Positions 35,925 through 44,197 of a DNA stretch of 64,000 bases are shown here, piece by piece. The DNA lies in the NCBI RefSeq assembly GCF_030698125.1, contig NZ_JAUYNV010000004.1, positions 124,001-188,000 of the forward strand, in the 5' to 3' direction. The notes below the pieces were generated by a model, which was not told where the DNA came from, did no database searches, and saw nothing but the letters and a program-made list of their open reading frames with translations. The stretch's first letter is position 1; each line of letters begins with the position of its first letter. This DNA comes from Methyloversatilis sp. (GTDB lineage: Bacteria > Pseudomonadota > Gammaproteobacteria > Burkholderiales > Rhodocyclaceae). Both the position numbers and the translations under genes were made by a program.

Positions 35925-36332
35925 ATGGCCGCCCTCACTGAAGAACGCCTCACCCCGGCCCGCGACGCGGACCGTTTCGAGTTTCCCATGGCCGCCGCCA
36001 CGAAGATTTTCCGCGGCGCGCTGGTGTGCATCAACGCCTCCAGCCTCGCAGTCAAGGGCGCGGTCGCGACCACGCTCAAGTGCGTGGGCATTGCCGAAGA
36101 AACCGCCGACAACAGCGCCGGCGCCGCCAGTGCAATGACGGTGAAGGTTCGCCGCGGCTGCTTCCCGTTTGCCAACAGCGCGTCGGGTGACCTCATCGCG
36201 CTGAAGGATGTCGGCGGCGACTGTTTCATCGTCGATGACCAGACAGTCGCGCTCACCAACGGCGGCAGCACCCGCAGCGTCGCCGGAAAGATCCGCGACG
36301 TGAACGCCGACGGCGTCTGGGTCGATATCTGA
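35925..36332 (+). CDS. Head decoration-like protein (DUF2190-like, Mu gp33 position)
   Basis: 135 residues, AACGGAG upstream. Beta-rich sequence (FEFPMAAATKIFRGALVCIN, CVGIAEETADNSAGAA, VAGKIRDVNADGVWVDI) resembles capsid cement/DUF2190 proteins. It lies between protease/scaffold and major head genes, the place of Mu gp33. Probably binds the outside of the head. Confidence 0.75.
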   Translation: MAALTEERLTPARDADRFEFPMAAATKIFRGALVCINASSLAVKGAVATTLKCVGIAEETADNSAGAASAMTVKVRRGCFPFANSASGDLIALKDVGGDCFIVDDQTVALTNGGSTRSVAGKIRDVNADGVWVDI

Positions 36333-36379
36333 CCGCCGCCCACTGCACAGCACCCATCGATCACCAGGAGCAACGCCCC

Positions 36380-37417
36380 ATGAAACTCTCGCGCCTCATC
36401 CATCAGCCCGCCCTGTGGGTGGCCGTCATCGTGCTGGCCATTGTCACCGCGCTCATTCACATGCCGGTTCCGGAGGCCTCCGCGGAAGCGCTCGCCTTTG
36501 GTGGCCTCGGTCCACTGGCGGGTCTTGGCCTGCTTGGCATCACGATCGACCCGGGCGTGCTGCGCAACCTCTATACCGGCTTCAAGGCTGCGTTCCAGAA
36601 GGGCTTCGACGGCGTCACGCCGCAGTGGGATCAAATCGCCACGCGCGTGCCGAGCTCGACCAGCCAGGAGGACTACGCCTGGTTGGGCGATATGCCGGCC
36701 ATCCGCGAGTGGATCGGTGACCGCGTCGTACGTGGTCTTTCCGAATCCGGCTACACGATCAAGAACAAGACCTTCGAGCTGACCGTCGGTGTCAAGCGCG
36801 AGAAGATCGATGACGATCAGTACGGCATCTACACGCCGATGATGCAGGACATGGGGCAGCGCGTACGCCAGTTTCCCGACAAGCTGGTTTTCGGACTGCT
36901 GAAGGATGGCTTCGCCACCCTGTGCTACGACGGTCAGTACTTTTTCGACAGTGACCACCCGGTGGGTCAGGGCGTGGTCAGCAACGTCCAGGCCGGCGGA
37001 GGCAACCCGTGGTTTCTGCTCGATACCTCGCACAGCCTCAAGCCCCTGATCTATCAAGAGCGTCGCCCGTTCAGCTTCGTGCCGATGACCAAGCCCGACG
37101 ACGAAGGTGTGTTCACCCGCGCCGAGTATCGCTACGGCACCGATGGCCGCTGCAATGTGGGCTTCGGCTTCTGGCAGATGGCTTTCGGCTCGAAGGCAAC
37201 GCTCGACGCCGCGAACTTCAACGCAGCTTACGCAGCCATGGGCGCCTTCAAGGACGAAGCCGGGGAGCCGCTCGGCGTGATGCCGCGCCTGCTGGTGTGC
37301 GGCCCGAGCAACCGCGAGCCCGCCTTGACCGTGGTCAAGGCAGAGCGCAACGCGAACGGCGCCACCAACATCAACCGCGACGCAGTCGACGTGCTGGTCG
37401 TGCCCTGGCTGGCCTGA
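36380..37417 (+). CDS. Major head protein gpT (Mu gp34-like) with signal-like N-terminal extension
   Basis: 345 residues. From residue 54 (DPGVLRNLYTGFKAAFQKGF) the protein is a standard Mu gpT: SSTSQEDYAWLGDMPAIREWIG, FELTVGVKREKIDDDQYG, LVFGLLKDGF, CYDGQYFFDSDHP. The first 53 residues are unusual: a basic start, a 14-residue hydrophobic core (WVAVIVLAIVTALI, 13-26) and an ASA-EA site at 35/36, like a Sec signal or membrane anchor, then a Gly/Leu-rich stretch. The start is secure (AGGAG eight bases upstream), and no alternative ATG or GTG lies just before residue 54. The gene is followed by a strong terminator hairpin. Confidence 0.94.
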   Translation: MKLSRLIHQPALWVAVIVLAIVTALIHMPVPEASAEALAFGGLGPLAGLGLLGITIDPGVLRNLYTGFKAAFQKGFDGVTPQWDQIATRVPSSTSQEDYAWLGDMPAIREWIGDRVVRGLSESGYTIKNKTFELTVGVKREKIDDDQYGIYTPMMQDMGQRVRQFPDKLVFGLLKDGFATLCYDGQYFFDSDHPVGQGVVSNVQAGGGNPWFLLDTSHSLKPLIYQERRPFSFVPMTKPDDEGVFTRAEYRYGTDGRCNVGFGFWQMAFGSKATLDAANFNAAYAAMGAFKDEAGEPLGVMPRLLVCGPSNREPALTVVKAERNANGATNINRDAVDVLVVPWLA

Positions 37418-37453
37418 TCCACCCCATACACCCCGCGAGAGCCAGTACGCACC

Positions 37454-37480
37454 CCCGCCGGGTAAGAGGTACCCGGCGGG
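37454..37480 (+). terminator. Strong hairpin after the major head gene
   Basis: A perfect 11-bp stem CCCGCCGGGTA-AGAGG-TACCCGGCGGG starts 37 bp after the gpT stop. No U-run. It would reduce transcription into the minor genes that follow or protect the abundant gpT message from 3' decay. Confidence 0.65.
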
Positions 37481-37505
37481 AGGGCGGCAGACAGGAGATC
37501 AGAGC

Positions 37506-38015
37506 ATGGTCAAGACCCCCGCAGCAAAGAAAAACGTACCCAAGCCTGCTGCCAAGGAGGCGCCTGGCGCCGATGCAGCCGCCGCCGAAAAGCAAGGCGC
37601 CCCCACTGCCGACCAGGATGCAGGCGTTTCGACTGATCCGCCTGCATCTACCTCGACCGAGGCCGGTACCGAAGGCGCGCCGCCGGCGTCCAGCGACGCA
37701 GACGCCGAAGCGGCCGCAACTGCAGCTGCGGCTGTGAAGCTCGACGGCGTGCTGTCCGGTCACCCCGCCACGAGCCTGGATGTGACCGAAGGCGCCGATG
37801 GCGTCGTCACTGCAGATCCCGCCAGCGAGATCCAGGCCACGACCGAAACGCGCGTGTCCGGTTGGGTTGTCGAGTGCAAACGCGCGCGGGGTATCTGGCG
37901 CGCCGGCCGCTTCTGGCCGCCGGTGCCGACCGCTGTGCCGGATGACGAACTGACCGACGAGCAGCTTACCGCGCTGCAGGCCGAGCCGCTGCTGTCGGTC
38001 GTTGGAGTCGAGTAA
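37506..38015 (+). CDS. HI1506-like Mu protein (Mu gp35 position)
   Basis: 169 residues with CAGGAG upstream. The N-terminal half is a disordered Ala/Pro/Thr/Asp-rich tail. The C-terminal half (CKRARGIWRAGRFWP, then DELTDEQLTALQAEPLLSV) is the HI1506/FluMu gp35 signature. Found after the major head protein in Mu-like phages; probably a minor head protein. Confidence 0.8.
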   Translation: MVKTPAAKKNVPKPAAKEAPGADAAAAEKQGAPTADQDAGVSTDPPASTSTEAGTEGAPPASSDADAEAAATAAAAVKLDGVLSGHPATSLDVTEGADGVVTADPASEIQATTETRVSGWVVECKRARGIWRAGRFWPPVPTAVPDDELTDEQLTALQAEPLLSVVGVE

Positions 38016-38054
38016 TTGGCGCTCACGGCCGAACAACAAGAAACGAGGTGATCT

Positions 38055-38435
38055 GTGCGGTACATCAACGATTTCGACGGGGCCAGCAAGAAGGGCATCA
38101 GTGCGGTCCTTGATCTGGTTCGACGGTTCGATGTCATGGACTTGGACGTCGTCCAGTTCGATATCGAGAACACAGGTTCGGCAGCACTGACCTCGCTGCG
38201 CCTTTTCGGGCGCGCCTCGCCGAATGCCCCGATGCGGGACATCACACCGGTGAGCTGGACTAGCGAGTCGGCTCTAATGTTCCAGCCCCCATCTGTAGCG
38301 CCCACGTTGCTGGCGGCAGGTGCGGCGACACAGTACGGCATCAACGTCACCTCGATGTACCAGGTGGAGATTCATGCGGCTGGCGCGGGCGCCGTGCTCG
38401 TGCTTTCCGCTGGTGGCTATAAGGTGCAGCCGTGA
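38055..38435 (+). CDS. Small phage structural-type protein, unknown
   Basis: 126 residues from a GTG start with AACGAGGT upstream. Mostly beta (VVQFDIENTGSAALTSLRLFG, YGINVTSMYQVEIH, VLVLSAGGYKV). It overlaps the next gene by four bases. With no counterpart in Mu and coupled to the appendage gene, it may anchor that protein to the head. Inference only. Confidence 0.6.
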   Translation: MRYINDFDGASKKGISAVLDLVRRFDVMDLDVVQFDIENTGSAALTSLRLFGRASPNAPMRDITPVSWTSESALMFQPPSVAPTLLAAGAATQYGINVTSMYQVEIHAAGAGAVLVLSAGGYKVQP

Positions 38436-40192
38436 GTGGGATCGATCGGTTCGGGCGTGACTATTCGCCGCCTACGCCCGAATACGGCGCGAGCTTGCTC
38501 GAGGCGGTCTCAGCGAGGTCGAGTGGTTGGACCGATACTGTGTTCGGCCGCCTGCTCCACGTGCGCGAAAATGAGCAGATCGACGTTGCTCTTCGTGCTT
38601 GCATTGCCGATCTTCGATCCACCGCGATCCTTAACGGTGGGAGAGTCCCCGCCATCATCGTTAAAGGCCAACGCTATGGGTTGGGCAGCCAATCTGGCCT
38701 CTCGGCAATGGTCACCCTTGAACCATTTGTCGAGCTTCGTTTTGTAGGGACGACATACATTGACTGCGCAGGTAAGACCGTCCCGATCTTCTGGGTGCGT
38801 AACGACATCACGCCCGAGATCAACTACGGACCGGAGTCGGATAGCAACAACAAGAAGATTATCGGAGGTTCTTCCCTGATCCTGTCGTGCCAAAGCCAAG
38901 CGTGGCTTGCGGGCTCAGTCGCGATCCGGTGGGGCAACGGCGACGGCGTCTGGGGTACGAATTTCACAGGCCTGAACAAGTACTACAACGCCTTCATGGA
39001 GGTCGAGAACTTGCACATGCAGTTCTTCGACCACTCGATTGAGTTTACGAACAACGGCTCCTTCTGTTCGCGCTGGACGAATGTGTGGTCGTCGAATCCC
39101 AACTGGTCGATCGTGACGTCCAGTTCGGCCGCGGAGAAAGACTCGTATGAGATGCACTCTTTCATCAGGTTTTTCTCGGCTAACACGAACCAAGGGCATA
39201 TACAGTGCAATAGCGGCGGCGCACGCGACCATCAGTTGTCGTTTCTGCATTCGTCTTTGACGTTCACAGCAGGCACGGTGGTCGAACTGAACACGGCGGC
39301 GCAGTGCCGCGTCGAAATCTCGTCGTCCCGAATCGAGAACTTCGCAAAGGCCACCGACGCGAAGGTTGCAACGCCGCGCTCCTGGGTGCGACTCAACAAC
39401 CTCACTATGATTCCGAGCAACAGTCTTGGTGGGCCGCTGGAGTCGCCGACAATTCGTCCGATATTCCGCGGCCTGGCTCACAACGTGCAGTGCTGCGACG
39501 TGCGCTGGAACATCGTTTCAATCGTCGCTTGGTCAAACGATAGCTACAACGATGCGGCGCGGCAGTTCATCGCTGACGACGATGTGGTTGTCACGATGAG
39601 CGATTCCTACGCCGACGATCCGCCCGGATCGATCACGACAAATAACTCCATGAGACTGCAGCCGATCAACAAGGCGCAAGTACTCAACCGCAACTGGAAT
39701 TTCGAAGAAGCTACGCTCGCCGGCTGGACGGCTGGCGGTACCGGAAGCATCACGCTCACTACTGCTGCGAACGAGTTCTATGGCGGTGTTCGAGGCGTCA
39801 AGGTCACCAATGTGGGGCAACACAGTAATTTGCTGTGTGAGCCGATCCCCGTTACGCCTGGGCGGTTCGTATATGGCAATGCGGTCATGAGGTACTCAGA
39901 CACCTCCACCGACAACTTGCCGAACGTCACTTTCGAGGTGATCTTCTACCGGGCGGACGGAACGACCGTGATATCGAACTCTATTGTTTCGACCCCGGTT
40001 ACCCAGCACAACTGGTGGAATCGGCGCTCAGCGACGCGATTCCTCCAGAGCAGCATTGGCACCGGCTTGGTGCGAGTGCCGATTGCGGCTCGGTTCGCAG
40101 CGATGAAGATGTACTGGCACGGCAACGGGCCTGTGACGACGCCTACGACCGGCGTTTATTGCCTAGATAACGCGCCTTTCTTTTCATTGTGA
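38432..40192 (+). CDS. Probable beta-helix appendage protein with C-terminal carbohydrate-binding-like domain
   Basis: 586 residues. The first 60 residues look like a particle-attachment region. Residues 65-400 have the irregular Asn/Ser/Ile-rich strands of a single-strand right-handed beta-helix as in tailspikes (MEVENLHMQFFDHSIEFTNN, HSSLTFTAGTVVELN, CRVEISSSRIENF). From about residue 430 a sandwich domain like CBM_4_9 follows (NWNFEEATLAGWT, GVKVTNVGQ, VTPGRFVYGNAVMRY). Its base composition is AT-richer than all neighbours. It lies among head genes, far from the tail fibre. It could be a capsid-borne glycan-binding or depolymerase-like protein; no catalytic residues can be named. Confidence 0.65.
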   Translation: MSGIDRFGRDYSPPTPEYGASLLEAVSARSSGWTDTVFGRLLHVRENEQIDVALRACIADLRSTAILNGGRVPAIIVKGQRYGLGSQSGLSAMVTLEPFVELRFVGTTYIDCAGKTVPIFWVRNDITPEINYGPESDSNNKKIIGGSSLILSCQSQAWLAGSVAIRWGNGDGVWGTNFTGLNKYYNAFMEVENLHMQFFDHSIEFTNNGSFCSRWTNVWSSNPNWSIVTSSSAAEKDSYEMHSFIRFFSANTNQGHIQCNSGGARDHQLSFLHSSLTFTAGTVVELNTAAQCRVEISSSRIENFAKATDAKVATPRSWVRLNNLTMIPSNSLGGPLESPTIRPIFRGLAHNVQCCDVRWNIVSIVAWSNDSYNDAARQFIADDDVVVTMSDSYADDPPGSITTNNSMRLQPINKAQVLNRNWNFEEATLAGWTAGGTGSITLTTAANEFYGGVRGVKVTNVGQHSNLLCEPIPVTPGRFVYGNAVMRYSDTSTDNLPNVTFEVIFYRADGTTVISNSIVSTPVTQHNWWNRRSATRFLQSSIGTGLVRVPIAARFAAMKMYWHGNGPVTTPTTGVYCLDNAPFFSL

Positions 40193-40197
40193 CCTCA

Positions 40198-40623
40198 ATG
40201 CCTTACGCCAGTGTTCTTCAATTCGAACTCGCTCTCGGCGCCAAGGAAACTGCGGCGCTCGCGGATCCTGAAGCGACCGGCACGCCAGTGCCGGGCCGGA
40301 TCGACTACGGCCTCACCCTGGCCAGCGGCGACATCAACATTATCCTGGGCGACCGGGCACCTGCCATCGCCGCTGCGCAGCCCGACTTCCTTCAGGCCGC
40401 GTGCATCCACATCGCCCGCTGGCACTTGTCTGGTGCCAATACGATCGAGAACGACCCCATCACTGCGAAGCATGACTACTACACGCGGCTGCTGCGCGAC
40501 ATGGCGGATGGCGTCGTGGGCAATAGCGGCGGTGAATCTGGCGGAGGCTCGCCCCACTATGGCGATGTGCAGATCGTCTCGCCAGTGAATGCCAACCCGT
40601 TCAGCCGCGCCAACCGGCGCTGA
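40198..40623 (+). CDS. gp36-like protein (DUF1320)
   Basis: 141 residues from ATG 40198; a GTG at 40189 overlaps the previous stop and is the alternative. The start PYASVLQFELALGAKETAALADP and ARWHLSGANTIENDPITAKHDYYTRLLRDMADG are typical of DUF1320, a head-tail connector-type protein in Mu-like phages. Confidence 0.88.
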   Translation: MPYASVLQFELALGAKETAALADPEATGTPVPGRIDYGLTLASGDINIILGDRAPAIAAAQPDFLQAACIHIARWHLSGANTIENDPITAKHDYYTRLLRDMADGVVGNSGGESGGGSPHYGDVQIVSPVNANPFSRANRR

Positions 40624-40635
40624 GCTGCCGTTGCC

Positions 40636-41223
40636 ATGCTGATCTACGCCGACATCGAGGACGCGATCATCGCGCGCATCAAGGCTGCGCAGACGGCCGG
40701 CGCGCTGGGCTACCGCCTGGCGCACATCGACAGCTACGGCGGCGAATTCGATGACGATACCTTCTGGACGAACTTCCGCAGCTTCCCGGCCGTGTGGGTG
40801 ACCATCGGCGGCGAGACGGTAGAGCGCCTGGGTCGCCGCGCCCGACGTGCCACGGTACGCGGCGCGGTGATGGTCGGCACCCGAAGTGCGCGCGGCGAGC
40901 GGTTCGCCCGTATCGGTGTGACCGGAGAGCCGGGTAGCTACCAGATCCTCGACGACGTGCGCCAGCTGGTGACCGGCTTCGGCCTGGTCGCCGAGTGCGA
41001 GCCAATCGAACCCGGCCGGGTCACCACGCTGTACAACACGCGCATTGGCACCAACGGCCTGTCAGTGCTCGCGCTGGAGATTTCGACTCGATACGACTTC
41101 GAGGTACCCGATGTGGCGGCGGGTGACGCGCAGGACATCACAGAGATCGCACTGAACTACAGGCTGCAGCCGGGCGATGGCGCGGACGACGCACAGGATG
41201 TAGTGATCAACCCGACCGCGTAG
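40636..41223 (+). CDS. gp37-like protein (DUF1834)
   Basis: 195 residues. IYADIEDAIIARIKAAQTAG, IDSYGGEFDDDTF, FPAVWVTIGG and the C-terminal LEISTRYDFEVP are the DUF1834 pattern. This is the gp37 tail-terminator-type protein, directly after gp36 as in Mu. Confidence 0.9.
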   Translation: MLIYADIEDAIIARIKAAQTAGALGYRLAHIDSYGGEFDDDTFWTNFRSFPAVWVTIGGETVERLGRRARRATVRGAVMVGTRSARGERFARIGVTGEPGSYQILDDVRQLVTGFGLVAECEPIEPGRVTTLYNTRIGTNGLSVLALEISTRYDFEVPDVAAGDAQDITEIALNYRLQPGDGADDAQDVVINPTA

Positions 41224-41250
41224 GTGTCATGCGGGTCAATGGCCCGAAGG

Positions 41251-41496
41251 CTACTGCTCGACCATCCCTGTGCCGTGACGACCGATGCCAATGAAGTTCC
41301 CGGTATTCTCGCAAAAGTCGATGCCGGTATCCGCGTAGTACATAGGCTTGACCTGTTCGTCAGCAGGATTCTCGTTGTCGCCCGTCGTAGTCAGTGCAAA
41401 GCACACTAGGGGCCTGAAAAACATTTTCCCCTCGTCTTCGAAGGCAGCATCCCAGCCTTCCGCCGGAATGATCTGGACGATTGTGTAATTACTCAT
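41251..41496 (-). CDS. Minus-strand accessory gene (moron-like), unknown
   Basis: 81 residues on the strand opposite to all late genes. An excellent Shine-Dalgarno (AAAAGGAGCGAAA before the ATG) and low GC in its leader support a real gene. Acidic protein: YTIVQIIPAEGWDAAFEDEG, MYYADTGIDFCENTGNFIGIG. It has a weak -10-like TTTTAA just before the Shine-Dalgarno. No family recognised. It separates gp37 from late promoter 3. Confidence 0.75.
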   Translation of the reverse strand: MSNYTIVQIIPAEGWDAAFEDEGKMFFRPLVCFALTTTGDNENPADEQVKPMYYADTGIDFCENTGNFIGIGRHGTGMVEQ

Positions 41497-41532
41497 TTTC
41501 GCTCCTTTTAAAATCCCCGCTTGAGATTACCA

Positions 41533-41577
41533 CTGAAGGTATTCACCCCCTTGTTCCATCGCGCGCGCGCGGACGAT
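41533..41577 (+). promoter_or_regulatory. Late promoter 3 (tail sheath operon), activator dyad plus -10
   Basis: The dyad TGAA-GGTA-TTCA (41534-41545) continues TTCACCCC. A (CG)6 run (41560-41571) fills the spacer. The -10-like GACGAT (41572-41577) is identical to that of late promoter 2 at the same distance. Predicted start near 41584, giving a 37-nt leader with GGAGG before the ATG at 41621. Confidence 0.65.
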
Positions 41578-41620
41578 GTGGGCTCCTGCACCGCAGAGTC
41601 ACATCGCCCCGGAGGCGCCC

Positions 41621-41827
41621 ATGTCCCAGACCACCGTCCGCGTCACCTGCGCCCCCGAGCGCCTGGCGCCGCGCGAGACCAACCCGCGCAAGCACTACCC
41701 CGCAGCCGGCGATGAGCCGGTCGAGATCGCGCGCACGCCGCATATCGAGCGCCTGCTCGTCACCGGCGACCTGATCGACGCCGACGCCAAGCCGATTAAG
41801 TCGGCGCCCACGAAAGCGAAGGGGTAA
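41621..41827 (+). CDS. gp38-like small protein (DUF2635)
   Basis: 68 residues from ATG 41621 (GGAGG ten bases upstream); the in-frame ATG 41576 lies inside the predicted promoter. APRETNPRKHYPAAGDEPVEI ... RLLVTGDLIDAD fits DUF2635, which precedes the tail sheath in Mu-like phages. Confidence 0.8.
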   Translation: MSQTTVRVTCAPERLAPRETNPRKHYPAAGDEPVEIARTPHIERLLVTGDLIDADAKPIKSAPTKAKG

Positions 41828-41830
41828 CCG

Positions 41831-43255
41831 ATGTCGAGCCCGAACGTCTCTTTCTCGCAGGTTCCCGGCAGCATTCGCACGCCCGGCACCTACATCGAAT
41901 TCAACGCGCGCCTGGCGCTGCGCAACCTGCCGAACAACCGGCAGACGGTGCGGCTGATCGGCGGGCGCACCAGCCTAGGCACCGTACTGGCCGGCGTGCC
42001 GACGCAGATCTTCACCGATGCGGAAGCCAGCACCTACTTCGGCGCCGGATCTCATCTGCACCTTATGGTGCGCGCGCTGCTCAAGGCGAATCCCTACGTT
42101 GATCTCACCGCGATCGCCGTTGACGACAACGGCGCCGGAGTGGCGGCGACCGGCACGGTCACCATCGCAGGCACCGCGACCAGCACAGGCACGCTCTCGG
42201 TCAAGATCGGCGGGCAGTCGGTCGACGTCCTGGTCGAGTCAGGTGACTTGCTCGCCGCAGTCGCCGCCGACCTGGTCGCCGCGATCACCGCCCGGCCGGA
42301 TCTGCCGGTGACCGCTGCGGCGGTGTCGGGCGTCGTGACGCTGACCGCCAAGAACAAGGGCACGACCGGAAACGACATCAAGGTATCGGCCACGCTGACC
42401 GGCGTCACCGGCATCACAGCAACCGTGGTGGCGATGGCCAGCGGCGCAACGAACCCGGACATCGCAGCCACGCTCACTGCCATCCAGTCGGCGGGCGACG
42501 AGATTCTGGTGATGCCCTGGACGGACACGGGCAACCTCACGAAGCTGCGCGACCACCTCGAACTGGTGGGCAATGCGCTGGAACAGCGCGGCGCGATCGG
42601 CATCGTGGCCACGCACGCCACCTACGGCGCCGCGGTGGCGCTGGCCGCCGGTATCAACGATGAGCGTGTGCTGCTCGCCTGGCTGGCCGGCAGCGCCTCG
42701 CTACCCTGGGAGACCGCCGCCGCGCTGGCCACGATCGCGGCCTTCGAAGAAGATCCCGCGCGCCCGCTGAACGGCCTGGAACTGATCGGTCTGGACGTGC
42801 CGCCGATCGCCAGCCGCCCCGGCCGTACCGAGATCGAGAACTGCCTGCACAACGGCGTCACGCCGCTGAAGGTGAGCCCTGGTGAGCGGGTCACCGTGGT
42901 ACGTGCCGTGTCGACCTACACGGTCAATGGTCAGGCGGTCGCCGACCCGGCCTGGCTCGACATCACCACGATTCGCACGCTCGACTACGTGCGCTTCAGC
43001 CTGCGCCAGCGCATTACCGCACGCTTCCCGCGCGAGAAGGCGACGGCGCGCGTGCTGCGCGACATCCGCAGCGAAGTCATCGACGTGCTGCTGCGCCTCG
43101 AAGACATCGAGATCGTCGAGAACGTGACGGCCAACATTCCCGGCGTGATCGTCGAGCTCGACAGCGTCGAGATCGGCCGGGTGAATGTCCGGGTGCCCAC
43201 CGATGTCGTCAATGGCCTGCATGTCATCGCGGCCGTGATCGACCTGATCCTGTAA
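41831..43255 (+). CDS. Tail sheath protein gpL (Mu gp39-like)
   Basis: 474 residues. VSFSQVPGSIRTPGTYIEFNA is the typical start. A central Ig-like insert (GTVTIAGTATSTGTLSVKIGG) and the C-terminal RTLDYVRFSLRQRI ... VNGLHVIAAVIDLIL agree with the contractile sheath family. It drives tail contraction at infection. Confidence 0.95.
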   Translation: MSSPNVSFSQVPGSIRTPGTYIEFNARLALRNLPNNRQTVRLIGGRTSLGTVLAGVPTQIFTDAEASTYFGAGSHLHLMVRALLKANPYVDLTAIAVDDNGAGVAATGTVTIAGTATSTGTLSVKIGGQSVDVLVESGDLLAAVAADLVAAITARPDLPVTAAAVSGVVTLTAKNKGTTGNDIKVSATLTGVTGITATVVAMASGATNPDIAATLTAIQSAGDEILVMPWTDTGNLTKLRDHLELVGNALEQRGAIGIVATHATYGAAVALAAGINDERVLLAWLAGSASLPWETAAALATIAAFEEDPARPLNGLELIGLDVPPIASRPGRTEIENCLHNGVTPLKVSPGERVTVVRAVSTYTVNGQAVADPAWLDITTIRTLDYVRFSLRQRITARFPREKATARVLRDIRSEVIDVLLRLEDIEIVENVTANIPGVIVELDSVEIGRVNVRVPTDVVNGLHVIAAVIDLIL

Positions 43256-43271
43256 GTGTAAGGGGAACGAC

Positions 43272-43646
43272 ATGGCAGAGAAGTTTGCCGGTCACATCGT
43301 GCTGACCGTTGATGGCCGCGAGATCGAGGTGGTGTCGCTCAACGCCTCGCAGAACACCGGCCGCAAGCCGGTCATGACCATGAACCGCAAGAAGCGCGTG
43401 AGCGGCCACGCACGTGGCCTCACCACCTACGAGCTGTCGCTCGAAGTGGCAATCCCGATCGACGGCAGCGAGCCTGATTGGGCGGCGATAGAAGACGCCA
43501 AGATCACGCTCTACCCCGAAGGCCACGACGATCAGCGCGAGAGCTACTACGGCTGCGCATGCACATCGGTGAGTGCGTCGTACCGAGTCGACGGCGAGGC
43601 GGTGCGATCGCTGTCGATGTTCGCCCTCGACTACAAGCGGGAGTAA
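43272..43646 (+). CDS. Tail tube protein gpM (Mu gp40-like)
   Basis: 124 residues, AAGGGGAA upstream. GHIVLTVDGREIEVVSLNASQNTGRK and KRVSGHARGLTTYELSLEV match the Mu tail tube family. It stacks as hexamers inside the sheath. Confidence 0.94.
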   Translation: MAEKFAGHIVLTVDGREIEVVSLNASQNTGRKPVMTMNRKKRVSGHARGLTTYELSLEVAIPIDGSEPDWAAIEDAKITLYPEGHDDQRESYYGCACTSVSASYRVDGEAVRSLSMFALDYKRE

Positions 43647-43652
43647 GCCGGC

Positions 43653-44012
43653 ATGGATCTGATCACCGAAGAAGTGCCGCTGCAGTACGGCCTGGCGCCG
43701 TGGAGCGCCACGGCGAAGACGGTCGTGCTGCGTCAGGCCACCCTGCAGGACGTGTACGTCGCCGTGGCGGCAGTCGAAATGCCCGACGACATGGCGGGCG
43801 CGGGCCGCATTGCCTACCAGATGGCGATCGACGACGCGCAGATCCTCGCGCAGGTCGATCGCATCGACGGCAACGAGCCGCCCGAGGTGCGCCGCCTGGC
43901 TCAGCTCATTCACCCGGACGACATGTCGTCGCTGCGGGCAGCGTCCGAGGTCATCAAAAAAAAGCAGCGCGGCGAGAGCGAGCCCTCGCCGACACCCGAG
44001 CCGTCGAAGTAG
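43653..44012 (+). CDS. Tail assembly chaperone, zero-frame product (Mu gp41-like)
   Basis: 119 residues. LITEEVPLQYGLAPWSATAKTVVLRQATLQDVYVA is the gp41-type start. The frame ends at 44012 soon after an A8 run coding Lys-Lys-Lys. In Mu and many tailed phages this gene is read in two lengths by programmed frameshifting; both products guide assembly of the tape measure and tube. Confidence 0.85.
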   Translation: MDLITEEVPLQYGLAPWSATAKTVVLRQATLQDVYVAVAAVEMPDDMAGAGRIAYQMAIDDAQILAQVDRIDGNEPPEVRRLAQLIHPDDMSSLRAASEVIKKKQRGESEPSPTPEPSK

Positions 44013-44197
44013 CGCTGGTCGGGCGCGGCTTTCGGCTCGACGATATCCGCACGGCCGACCAGGCCACCATCGAAAGCTGGATCGGCCTGCTGACCCGCAA
44101 GGCCGGGCCGTTTGCGCAACCTGCGGCAGAGCCTGCCCCGACCCGATCACGTAACTGGAAGAAGCGCCTGCACCAGAAGGCACCGCCCAAGCCATGA
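43653..44197 (+). CDS. Tail assembly chaperone, -1 frameshift fusion (gp41-gp42-like)
   Basis: A -1 slip at A AAA AAG (43958-43964) lets ribosomes read on from 43964 to the TGA at 44197, giving a fusion of 104 + 77 = 181 residues. The added part (VEVALVGRGFRLDDIRTADQATIESWIGLL and a basic tail) looks coding, has no in-frame start of its own, and its stop overlaps the tape-measure ATG. This is the usual GT layout. Frameshifting is inferred from sequence. Confidence 0.7.
43958..43964 (+). other. Slippery heptamer A AAA AAG for -1 frameshifting
   Basis: The zero-frame codons are AAA-AAA-AAG (43956-43964) within an 8-A run in otherwise GC-rich DNA. A AAA AAG is one of the most efficient bacterial -1 sites. 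The GC-rich sequence that follows (GCAGCGCGGCGAGAGCGAGC) could form a stimulatory structure. Confidence 0.7.
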
